This document shows positions 1 to 5,895 of a DNA stretch of 11,433 nucleotides, piece after piece. Origin of the DNA: Flavobacteriales bacterium (GTDB lineage: Bacteria > Bacteroidota > Bacteroidia > Flavobacteriales_E > Vicingaceae); the NCBI GenBank assembly GCA_002402165.1, contig NVVI01000044.1, positions 1 to 11,433 on the forward strand. The letters are read 5' to 3'. The notes under the pieces were generated by a model that was given only the letters and a program-made list of their open reading frames with translations, made no database searches and was not told the origin of the DNA. Made by a program: the position numbers and the translations under genes. Numbering within the stretch: position 1 is the stretch's first letter; each line of letters begins with the position of its first letter.

Positions 1-192
1 TCTATCTCTTTTGAGGAAGGAACAGCTAGAGCTATAAGCATTAGCAACAGTTTAGGTCAGCTACTATTATCAGACAAAATAAAGGCTACTAATCAAGTAG
101 AGTTAGACCTATCAACTTACCCTACTGGTATTTATTTTTTACAGCTTGAAGTAGATGGGCAACTAATTACTAAAAAGATTGTGAAAGAGTAA
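1..192 (+). CDS. C-terminal end of a T9SS-secreted protein (type A sorting domain), partial
   Basis: The window opens inside a gene read in frame 1, with 63 codons left before TAA at 190-192. The residues fit the type A C-terminal sorting domain (Por secretion tail) of Bacteroidota: a beta-rich stretch with ISNSLGQLL, then the closing block YPTGIYFLQLEVDG and a basic end, KKIVKE. This domain directs a protein through the type IX secretion system across the outer membrane and is normally cleaved off. The functional part lies outside the window, so the substrate or activity of the exported protein cannot be stated. The gene stops 49 bases before the next start and may or may not be co-transcribed with it. 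Confidence 0.88.
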   Translation, partial: SISFEEGTARAISISNSLGQLLLSDKIKATNQVELDLSTYPTGIYFLQLEVDGQLITKKIVKE

Positions 193-207
193 TAATAACT
201 AAGATAT

Positions 208-231
208 TAGCTATTTTAAAAATTATAGCTA
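208..231. repeat. Short AT-rich inverted repeat between two genes
   Basis: TAGCTAT at 208-214 is the exact reverse complement of ATAGCTA at 225-231, leaving a 10-base AT-only loop. It sits 15 bases after the stop of the upstream sorting-domain gene and 10 bases before the GTG of the His-rich gene. It has no T-tract, so it is a poor intrinsic terminator. It could be a weak terminator, an operator, or chance in AT-rich DNA. Confidence 0.3.
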
Positions 232-241
232 GTTTCGTGGT

Positions 242-634
242 GTGAACCGTTTAACAAATCAACTTATTTCATACCTACTGTTGCTGTGTATTTCAGTAAC
301 AATTGTTCCGTTAAACCTTTTACACCATCACAAAGAAGAAGCTCATTGTGACAAATCAAATAATGAGCTTGAAAACAATCTCTGCCATATCAGTAGCTAC
401 CACGCACACGAGTTGGATAAGGCACATTGCGAACACAAAACTCATTTTAATAAAAAGCATGAGCATTGTGAGTTTTGTAAGATTATAACTGTTAATCGTA
501 ACAAATACGTTGCTAATAGTCATTATTCATTTATTCCAAATCAACTTTCGTCAACAAATATAGTTATTGCCTACTCTTTCTTTCCCAACGCTGTTTCGAG
601 TGTAATTTTTAGTAGAGGTCCGCCTGTAGTTTAA
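242..634 (+). CDS. Small His/Cys-rich membrane-anchored protein, probable metal binding
   Basis: This 130-residue protein has an N-terminal hydrophobic segment (about residues 8-27) that could be a signal anchor or uncleaved signal peptide. A strongly His-rich region follows: HHH at 28-30 and clusters through residue 79, with 13 His in total, and Cys at 36, 48, 63, 76 and 79. HEHCEFC at 73-79 forms a CxxC pair. It ends in SRGPPVV, reminiscent of the RAPP-type ends of small DUF2946-like proteins encoded beside metal-related TonB receptors. There is no ATG anywhere in the frame, and an in-frame TAG at 230-232 blocks extension, so GTG at 242 is the best start. It lies 108 bases before a TonB-dependent receptor gene on the same strand and is probably co-transcribed with it. 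A role in periplasmic metal binding or sensing (Zn or Cu) is inferred from composition and context; no catalytic domain is visible. Confidence 0.72.
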   Translation: MNRLTNQLISYLLLLCISVTIVPLNLLHHHKEEAHCDKSNNELENNLCHISSYHAHELDKAHCEHKTHFNKKHEHCEFCKIITVNRNKYVANSHYSFIPNQLSSTNIVIAYSFFPNAVSSVIFSRGPPVV

Positions 635-645
635 AGTATTTTACC

Positions 646-704
646 CCAGTATATTTTTTTCGAAATTTTAATCATCCCAACACTTTATAGGGATGAAATA
701 CTGG
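646..704 (+). promoter_or_regulatory. Nested inverted repeats in the leader of the TonB receptor gene
   Basis: Two 7-base stems are nested. The outer one pairs CCAGTAT (646-652) with ATACTGG (698-704); the inner one pairs TCATCCC (672-678) with GGGATGA (690-696) around an 11-base loop. The 3' sides of both stems are separated by one base, so both can stack into one longer helix with a bulge of about 19 T-rich bases on the 5' side. It sits 11 bases after the His-rich gene and 38 bases before the receptor ATG. It could attenuate or stabilise the mRNA between the two genes, or be a repressor operator. I recognise no known riboswitch class. Confidence 0.45.
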
Positions 705-742
705 TTGCTTTAAATCAATTTTACCATACTAAAAAATGAACA

Positions 743-3169
743 ATGAAAACATTAATAACAATACTGTTTGCTATGCTATTTACTATGCAGGCAAGTGCAC
801 AAAATAATTTATCAGGAAAAATAATAGACAAAGAAACAAGTGAATCGTTACCTGGTGCACATATTTACATCCCTGATCTTCAAAAAGGAACAACTACAAA
901 CGTAAATGGTCTTTTTGAATTCAACGATTTACCACAAGGAACTTTTCTTATTGAAATAGGCTACTTAAGCTACTCCACACAAACTATAAAAATTACTATT
1001 AAAGGAGAAACCAGATTGAATGTTGAACTAAGTCCCGCAATAACTGAAATGAATGAAATAGTAGTTACTGGAACTTCAGCTTCTACAGAAAGAAAAATAA
1101 ATCCCGTTCCGATTATCGTAATCGAGAATATTTCATCTAACGAGTCCTCTTCAACTAACATTATTGATGCTCTTGCTAAGCAACCCGGAATTTCGCAAGT
1201 AACAACAGGAGGGGCAATTTCAAAACCTGTTATTAGAGGGCTTGGCTATAATCGTGTAGTTGTACTAAATAATAACATTAGACAAGAAGGGCAGCAATGG
1301 GGTGATGAACACGGAATTGAAATTGATGAATACTCTGTTAATCGAGTAGAAATCATAAAAGGACCTGGAAGTTTAATGTATGGTTCTGATGCTATGGCTG
1401 GAGTAATTCACTTTTTAGCTCCAAAACCAGTTGAAAAAGGAAAAATAATTGGCACGATAATGTCAAACTATCAATCTAACAATAACCTGCAAGGCTACTC
1501 TTTTATGAATGCAGGAAACATAAAAAGTATTAACTGGCTAGCAAGGGTTAGTAAGAAAACAGCAGGAAATTACGGTAATGCTTATGATGGAAAAGTGTAT
1601 AACTCAGGTTTTGAAGAATTTAATTTTAATGGAAGCATAGGTCTCAATAAAAAATGGGGATTCTCCCAATTACATTATAGCAGCTTCAATCAATCCTTAG
1701 GTTTAGTAGAAGGGGAAAGGGATAGTTTAGGGGATTTCATAAAACTAGTAGCCATAAATAACTCAACAGTTGAAGAACAAACTGTAACTAATAACGATTT
1801 ACAAAGTTATAGAATTGATATTCCAAGGCAGAGGATTAATCACCTAAAAATAGCTTCCAACAGTAAGTTCTTTCTAAAAAAATCAATACTTTCATTAAAC
1901 TTTGCCTACCAACAAAACAGTAGAAAAGAATTTGCTGATCCTTTAGATGAAGGAGCAACCGAACTTTTCTTTTTACTGAATACGTTTAATTATAATGTAA
2001 AATATCTGCTTCCTGAAACAAAAAAATGGCAAACATCTATAGGCATCAACGGAATGCAGCAAAACAGCTATAACAAAGGTGAAGAGTTTTTAATTCCAGA
2101 ATATAATTTATTTGATGCTGGGCTTTTTGTCTTCACACAAAAATCATTCGACAAATTACATATTAGTGGTGGCTTTAGGTACGACATGAGAAACCTCAAC
2201 TCTTTACCATTGTATCTAAATTCAAATGATGAACCTACCGATATCTCTGATACTACTGCGATTATTAAGTTTCAGGATTTCAATACTACGTTTTCAAACT
2301 ACTCAGCAAGTATTGGAGCGAGTTATCGTCTAACTAAAAAGTTAACAGCAAAGCTAAATGTTTCAAGAGGCTTTAGATCGCCTAATATGGCAGAGTTGGG
2401 TTCAAACGGGCTTCATGAAGGAACATTCCGTTATGAATTAGGAAATACTCAATTAAACCCTGAAACAAGTATTCAGATAGATGTAGGTTTATTATACAAC
2501 AGCAAACACATATCTTTTGAATTAGCAGTATTTAACAATTCTATTCAGAATTACATCTTTTTGCAAAAGCTCAACAGTATTTCAGGAGGAGATAGTATTA
2601 TAGATCCATCTGATCCTGCTCCAACTTTTCAATTTGTGCAAGGGAATGCCAACCTTTATGGTGGGGAGTTTGCAATTGACATTCATCCTCATCCATTGGA
2701 TTGGCTTCATTTTGAGAACTCTTTCTCTTTTGTTAGAGGAGAGCAACTTAACCAACCAGATAGCACCAAATACTTGCCTTTTATGCCTGCTCCAAGAATA
2801 CAATCGGAGTTAAGAGCAAACTTTAAAAAAGTAGGTTCACTTTTTCGTAATTTATATCTAAGTGTTGATCTAGCTTACACTTTTCAGCAGACTGAAATAC
2901 TATCTGCTTTTGGAACGGAAACTCCAACAGCAGGGTATACTTTGTTAAATTCAGGAATAGGGACTAATGTGGTAAATAAAAAAGGGAATACATCATTTTC
3001 TATCTCTTTTACAGTAAGTAATCTTTTAGATGTAGCTTACCAAAGCCATTTAAGTAGGTTAAAATATGCTCCTGAAAATTTAGCAAATAACCAAACTGGT
3101 GTATTTAATATGGGTAGAAATTTTAGTGTGCGTTTGATTGTTCCTTTGACATTTAGAAAGAAATCTTAA
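743..3169 (+). CDS. TonB-dependent outer-membrane receptor, ZnuD-like, probable metal uptake
   Basis: The 808-residue product has a signal peptide ending ASAQ (cleavage near residue 19-20), a carboxypeptidase-regulatory-like beta domain (about 23-97) typical of Bacteroidota receptors, a TonB-box-like EIVVTG at 105-110, a plug domain (about 118-227) and a C-terminal 22-strand barrel. The plug carries VIRGLGYNRVVVLNN (163-177) and RVEIIKGPGSLMYGSDAMAG (201-220), which resemble the zinc receptor ZnuD and related metal receptors. A conserved-looking IHPHPLDWLHF segment lies in the late barrel. It would import a ligand into the periplasm using TonB/ExbBD energy. The upstream His-rich gene favours a transition metal as substrate, but that is inference; siderophore or other ligands are not excluded. 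The ATG at 743 is preferred because the ATG at 736 is out of frame. Length is normal for the family and no break is seen. Confidence 0.9.
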   Translation: MKTLITILFAMLFTMQASAQNNLSGKIIDKETSESLPGAHIYIPDLQKGTTTNVNGLFEFNDLPQGTFLIEIGYLSYSTQTIKITIKGETRLNVELSPAITEMNEIVVTGTSASTERKINPVPIIVIENISSNESSSTNIIDALAKQPGISQVTTGGAISKPVIRGLGYNRVVVLNNNIRQEGQQWGDEHGIEIDEYSVNRVEIIKGPGSLMYGSDAMAGVIHFLAPKPVEKGKIIGTIMSNYQSNNNLQGYSFMNAGNIKSINWLARVSKKTAGNYGNAYDGKVYNSGFEEFNFNGSIGLNKKWGFSQLHYSSFNQSLGLVEGERDSLGDFIKLVAINNSTVEEQTVTNNDLQSYRIDIPRQRINHLKIASNSKFFLKKSILSLNFAYQQNSRKEFADPLDEGATELFFLLNTFNYNVKYLLPETKKWQTSIGINGMQQNSYNKGEEFLIPEYNLFDAGLFVFTQKSFDKLHISGGFRYDMRNLNSLPLYLNSNDEPTDISDTTAIIKFQDFNTTFSNYSASIGASYRLTKKLTAKLNVSRGFRSPNMAELGSNGLHEGTFRYELGNTQLNPETSIQIDVGLLYNSKHISFELAVFNNSIQNYIFLQKLNSISGGDSIIDPSDPAPTFQFVQGNANLYGGEFAIDIHPHPLDWLHFENSFSFVRGEQLNQPDSTKYLPFMPAPRIQSELRANFKKVGSLFRNLYLSVDLAYTFQQTEILSAFGTETPTAGYTLLNSGIGTNVVNKKGNTSFSISFTVSNLLDVAYQSHLSRLKYAPENLANNQTGVFNMGRNFSVRLIVPLTFRKKS

Positions 3170-3223
3170 GAAATTTTCATACAACTATTAGTCAATAGTC
3201 CATGAAAAAATCTTGTTCTATCA

Positions 3224-3275
3224 AAACAAAAAAGCCCCAATCCCGATAGCTATCGGGATTGGGGCTTTTTTGTTT
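3224..3275. terminator. 52-base perfect palindrome, bidirectional terminator (copy A)
   Basis: The sequence is perfectly self-complementary around 3249/3250. It is a GC-rich stem (GCCCCAATCCCGATAG and its complement) flanked by six A on the left and six T on the right, followed by GTTT. It can terminate both the plus-strand receptor gene ending at 3169 and minus-strand transcription coming from 3392. It lies 18 bases beyond detached nqrF tail copy A, in the same relative position as the terminators beyond copies B and C. The central CCCGATAGCTATCGGG palindrome looks like a motif that recurs in Bacteroidota intergenic DNA; that is from memory and needs a search. Confidence 0.85.
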
Positions 3276-3293
3276 ATCTATCTTGTTTTGGGG

Positions 3294-3320
3294 TTACCCC
3301 CCAAAATCATCAAATCGTAT
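3294..3320 (-). repeat. Detached nqrF tail, copy A
   Basis: On the minus strand these 27 bases read ATA CGA TTT GAT GAT TTT then GGG GGG TAA, which is IRFDDFGG plus stop, identical in peptide to the end of NqrF. Codons differ from the real end at I, R, the second D and the first G, all silently. Upstream in this frame the reading (AWYKN) no longer matches NqrF, so only the end is copied. It is most diverged from the other two outside the core, and its terminator is different, which fits its being the oldest, outermost end. Confidence 0.8.
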
Positions 3321-3391
3321 GTTTTTATACCAGGCACACCTCATCCAAGAAAAGTAACAGCTTAAACTTGTTATCTAATTGTTAGGCTTTT

Positions 3392-3952
3392 TTATTTTGA
3401 GTTAAGGAGTTCTTTCTTTATTCGCTCTTTTAAGCCTATATCAGGTTTAGGCAAGTTCCGCTCTATTATTTTATAGTTGGCATCTACTAATATATAACGA
3501 GGTACTCCCTGTGCGGTATATTTTACTCCTTCTTTCTCAAACTGGTAATAAGTTAATTGCTCTATAGGGTGCTCTATATCTTTGCCAACCCAATAGTGCC
3601 AATCGTTCTTCTTCTTCTTTTTCTTTAGGTAACTCATCCAAGTTTTTTGTATTTCATCTCTAGATATAGAAAGGAACATTACCTCCTTTTCATCAAACTC
3701 TTCTCTTAGTGCATCGTAAGCTGGAGCTTGTCTTTTACATGGTCCACACCAAGTTGCCCAAATATCTATTACTATTAAATTGGCTTTTATTTTATGAAAG
3801 GAGGTTTCTTCTCCGTTTGCATTAAGAAGTTTAAAATCTGGTAACGTTTTCCCATTATCGGTATTCTTAATGTAAGTTAAACGCTCGTTTTGAGACCATG
3901 ATGTGGTACAATTGAAAAGTAGTACAATTGATATAATTATGAGTTTCTTCAT
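3392..3952 (-). CDS. Exported thioredoxin-fold protein (TlpA/ResA-like)
   Basis: The 186-residue product has an N-terminal signal sequence (MKKLIIISIVLLF) with likely cleavage after SWS before QNE; Cys15 in LFNC is a poor lipobox, so a lipoprotein is possible but less likely. A TlpA/AhpC-type thioredoxin domain follows: IDIWATWCGPC at 62-72 with redox Cys69 and Cys72, and the cis-proline loop GVP at 149-151 followed by a YILVD strand. It should act as a periplasmic thiol-disulfide reductase; the client is unknown. Residues 110-115 are six Lys in a row, encoded by an AAG/AAA run, an odd insertion before the middle of the fold. It stands alone between two nqrF-tail repeats, separated from the nqr operon by two terminators, so it needs its own promoter in the short space upstream of 3952. 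No clear promoter match was found there. Confidence 0.85.
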   Translation of the reverse strand: MKKLIIISIVLLFNCTTSWSQNERLTYIKNTDNGKTLPDFKLLNANGEETSFHKIKANLIVIDIWATWCGPCKRQAPAYDALREEFDEKEVMFLSISRDEIQKTWMSYLKKKKKKNDWHYWVGKDIEHPIEQLTYYQFEKEGVKYTAQGVPRYILVDANYKIIERNLPKPDIGLKERIKKELLNSK

Positions 3953-3978
3953 TTTTCTAAATTAGCCAATTTTACACA

Positions 3979-4007
3979 AAAAAGCCGCGACAGTATCGAG
4001 GCTTTTT
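3979..4007. terminator. Hairpin terminator beyond nqrF tail copy B
   Basis: Five A pair with five T (3979-3983 with 4003-4007), then GCC pairs with GGC, one G/A mismatch, CGA pairs with TCG, and a five-base loop (3991-3995). T-tracts on both strands make it bidirectional. It lies 22 bases beyond the stop of detached tail B, exactly the spacing seen at the real nqrF end, and it sits upstream of the thioredoxin-fold gene start at 3952. Confidence 0.75.
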
Positions 4008-4056
4008 GTTTGTCTATATTTTATTGAAGTTACCCTCCGAAATCATCAAACCTTAT
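3996..4056 (-). repeat. Detached nqrF tail with 3' flank, copy B
   Basis: Bases 3996-4038 are identical over 43 positions to 4473-4515 at the true nqrF end. The match covers one terminator arm, the spacer and the last two codons plus stop. Bases 4030-4056 read on the minus strand as ATA AGG TTT GAT GAT TTC then GGA GGG TAA, again IRFDDFGG plus stop, with only silent differences. Beyond 4056 the sequence no longer encodes NqrF: the in-frame reading is YLKW and then an upstream stop. Confidence 0.85.
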
Positions 4057-4101
4057 CCATTTTAAGTACCTTTAGCACACATTGTTATTTACAACAAGTA
4101 C

Positions 4102-4425
4102 ATGAAAAAAAACACTGAAAAACCCTCACCTGAAGCGAAAGCACTTTCGCTTTTTTTAATGGCCTACAAAACGAAAGACCCTATTCACAAAGAGAAATCT
4201 AAACGGATTAATAGGCGTTGGGTGATGGTTTCACTAGGTAAAATAAGCAAGAAAGAACACGTTGCAGAGGTGCAGGAAATGCTAACATCGTATGGTGGTT
4301 ATGATGAAGTAGTAGCTAAAACAGTTCGATTTTACATTGAAAAAACTGGCGAATGGACATTAGCTGGTGATGATAAATATTGCAAAGATGCAAAGATAGT
4401 TGCTGATAAGATCTTAAAGAAGTAG
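4102..4425 (+). CDS. Small charged protein of unknown function, cassette cargo
   Basis: A 107-residue, Lys/Glu-rich, soluble-looking protein starts at ATG 4102 and ends at TAG 4423-4425. No signal peptide or membrane segment is visible. It looks mostly helical, with a central RRWVMVSLGKISKKEHV stretch and a C-terminal half (YGGYDEVVAKTVRFYIEKTG onward) rich in short helices. I do not recognise the family. It is the only gene between nqrF tail copies C and B and runs opposite to nqrF, ending 31 bases before terminator C, which could serve both. A weak -7-like TACCTTTA lies at 4067-4074, but I see no TTTG partner. Its clean start and stop, length and ordinary amino-acid composition support real coding, though expression is unproven. 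Confidence 0.7.
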   Translation: MKKNTEKPSPEAKALSLFLMAYKTKDPIHKEKSKRINRRWVMVSLGKISKKEHVAEVQEMLTSYGGYDEVVAKTVRFYIEKTGEWTLAGDDKYCKDAKIVADKILKK

Positions 4426-4455
4426 CAGTCTATTTTTAGCTAAGCATTAAAACAA

Positions 4456-4484
4456 AAAAATCCCCGACACTGTCGAGGCTTTTT
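4456..4484. terminator. Terminator of the nqr operon (copy C)
   Basis: CGACA pairs with TGTCG around a central C at 4470, extended past a C/A mismatch by CC with GG and past a T/C mismatch by five A-T pairs. In the nqrF direction it ends in seven T (complement of 4454-4460), starting 22 bases after the nqrF stop. T-tracts on both sides let it also stop the plus-strand gene ending at 4425. Confidence 0.8.
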
Positions 4485-4533
4485 GTTTGTCTATATTTTA
4501 TTGAAGTTACCCTCCAAAGTCATCAAATCTGAT
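4473..4533 (-). repeat. nqrF tail with 3' flank, copy C (in place)
   Basis: This is the functional end of nqrF and its 3' flank, counterpart of copies B and A. Bases 4507-4533 read ATC AGA TTT GAT GAC TTT then GGA GGG TAA. The 43-base identity with copy B spans 4473-4515; similarity then continues through the core with three mismatches in the next 15 bases and fades inside nqrF. Confidence 0.85.
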
Positions 4534-5811
4534 GCTCTCTAATGGTATACCAAAATCTTCTCCCATTTTTTGAACAGCAACATTCATCATAGGCGGTCCA
4601 CAGAAATACAATTCTATTTCTTCTGGTTCTTCATGTTTGTTTAAGTATTCATCTATTACCACTTGGTGTACAAATCCTGTAAAACCATCTCCATCAGGAT
4701 CGTTCACATCTTTTTTGTTTACCCAGTTATCAGATTCTAATGCATCAGACAATACCAAGAAAAATTTAAAGTTTGGAAATTCTTTTTCTAAATCTCTAAA
4801 ATAATGGATGTAAAACAACTCAGCTCTTGATCTTCCACCATACCAATATGTTACTGTTCTACCAGTTTTAAGTGTTTTAAACAGTTCGTATAAGTGCGAA
4901 CGCATAGGTGCCATTCCTGCTCCACCACCAACGTAAAGCATTTCTGCATCAGAATCATTGATAAAAAATTCTCCGTAAGGTCCAGAAATGGTTACTTCAT
5001 CACCTTCTTTTTGGTTAAAGATATAAGAAGACACTACTCCCGGATTTACATCCATCCAAGTGTTCTTGTCTCTATCCCAAGGTGGTGCTGCAACTCTAAC
5101 GTTTAGCATTATTTTTCTTCCTTCTGCTGGATAAGAAGCCATAGAGTAAGCTCTAATTACTTCTTCATCATTTTTCATGACTAAGTTTCTAATGGCAAAG
5201 GCTCCTTCTGCCCAATCTTTTTCAAACTTATCTGGTTCTCCCGGATGATCTTGAGGATGTGCTTTAACATCCATATTAGAAAACTTAATGGTACAAGGTG
5301 GCACATTAATCTGAATGTACCCTCCAGCTTTGTAATCCATGTCTTCTGGTACTTCTACAATAAACTCTTTAATGTAAGTAGCCACATTGTAGTTAGAAAC
5401 AACTTTAGCTTTAAATTCTTTAATTCCTAATATTTCTTCTTCAACCTCAACTTCCATGTCTTCCTTCACCTTTACTTGGCAACCTAATCTATGGTGAGTA
5501 GCAATTTCTTTTCTAGAAAAAGAAGGCTCTTCTGTTGGTAAAATAGAACCTCCACCAGAATGTACTTGACATACACATTGCGCACATGTACCACCACCAC
5601 CACAAGCAGACGGCAAGAATATACCTTGACTACTTAATGTATTTAATAGATTATCTCCTCCATTAACTTCTAATACTCTATCTCCATTAATGGTAATTTT
5701 AATTTTACCTGAAGGCATTAGTTTCGCCTTAGCAAATAGTAACACACTTGTTAGTACTATAACTACAACAAAAAATACAATTATTGCTATTATTATCAGT
5801 TGAATATCCAT
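4507..5811 (-). CDS. nqrF: Na+-translocating NADH:quinone reductase subunit F
   Basis: NqrF is the NADH-oxidising, electron-entry subunit of Na+-NQR, anchored in the inner membrane and facing the cytoplasm. The 434-residue product shows one N-terminal membrane helix (about 4-27), a ferredoxin domain with 2Fe-2S ligands Cys70, Cys76, Cys79 and Cys111, an FAD-binding domain with RAYS at 220-223, and an NADH-binding domain with VGGGAGMAP at 294-302 and YFCGPP at 402-407. The Cys between the last ligand motifs and the GPP motif match the family order. It ends with IRFDDFGG. It is the last gene of the operon, 84 bases after nqrE. Its 3' end is the target of the repeat array described here, yet the frame is intact, consistent with each insertion having restored the end. 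Confidence 0.97.
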   Translation of the reverse strand: MDIQLIIIAIIVFFVVVIVLTSVLLFAKAKLMPSGKIKITINGDRVLEVNGGDNLLNTLSSQGIFLPSACGGGGTCAQCVCQVHSGGGSILPTEEPSFSRKEIATHHRLGCQVKVKEDMEVEVEEEILGIKEFKAKVVSNYNVATYIKEFIVEVPEDMDYKAGGYIQINVPPCTIKFSNMDVKAHPQDHPGEPDKFEKDWAEGAFAIRNLVMKNDEEVIRAYSMASYPAEGRKIMLNVRVAAPPWDRDKNTWMDVNPGVVSSYIFNQKEGDEVTISGPYGEFFINDSDAEMLYVGGGAGMAPMRSHLYELFKTLKTGRTVTYWYGGRSRAELFYIHYFRDLEKEFPNFKFFLVLSDALESDNWVNKKDVNDPDGDGFTGFVHQVVIDEYLNKHEEPEEIELYFCGPPMMNVAVQKMGEDFGIPLESIRFDDFGG

Positions 5812-5895
5812 TATTTATTAGTTATAAAGTTTTTAAAGTTATCAAGTTAAAAGTGTTGTCTTTGCTCTTGATATCTTAATGTCTTAAATTCTATT

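Larger units (their letters stand above)
3294..4506. mobile_element. Candidate cassette array inserted at the 3' end of nqrF (two one-gene units)
   Basis: Three same-orientation copies of the nqrF 3' end delimit two units: 3294-4029 (thioredoxin-fold gene, minus strand) and 4030-4506 (107-residue unknown, plus strand). Each unit holds one gene, one terminator and one nqrF-tail repeat. This is the layout left by site-specific insertion into the end of a conserved gene, where each insert restores the reading frame and pushes the former end outward. No recombinase gene lies within the units, so movement would depend on an enzyme elsewhere. Local duplication with later divergence is an alternative. 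Boundaries are set by the repeat cores and are approximate. Confidence 0.5.

Noticed and set aside
970..1161. Minus-strand open frame inside the TonB receptor gene
   Set aside because: It lies wholly within a well-supported gene, and its peptide has no recognisable domain or independent signals.
2582..2803. Minus-strand open frame inside the receptor barrel region
   Set aside because: Antisense shadow of the receptor coding sequence, with no start context or domain.
3365..3387. Integron attC-like core GTTAGGC at 3381-3387
   Set aside because: I found no matching RYYYAAC partner at the right distance, no equivalent near copy B, and no integron integrase. Cassette-like organisation here rests on the nqrF-tail repeats instead.
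4030..4056. Detached copies as remnants of a full duplicated nqrF
   Set aside because: Homology to nqrF stops right after the IRFDDFGG codons in both copies; the upstream in-frame residues do not resemble NqrF and copy B soon meets a stop.
3224..4533. CRISPR-like repeat array
   Set aside because: Only three repeat copies, spaced 477 and 736 bases apart with genes between them, and the repeat is a gene end plus terminator.
4894..5430. Two plus-strand open frames (4894-5106 and 5245-5430) opposite nqrF
   Set aside because: Both mirror strongly conserved nqrF codons; nothing supports independent coding.
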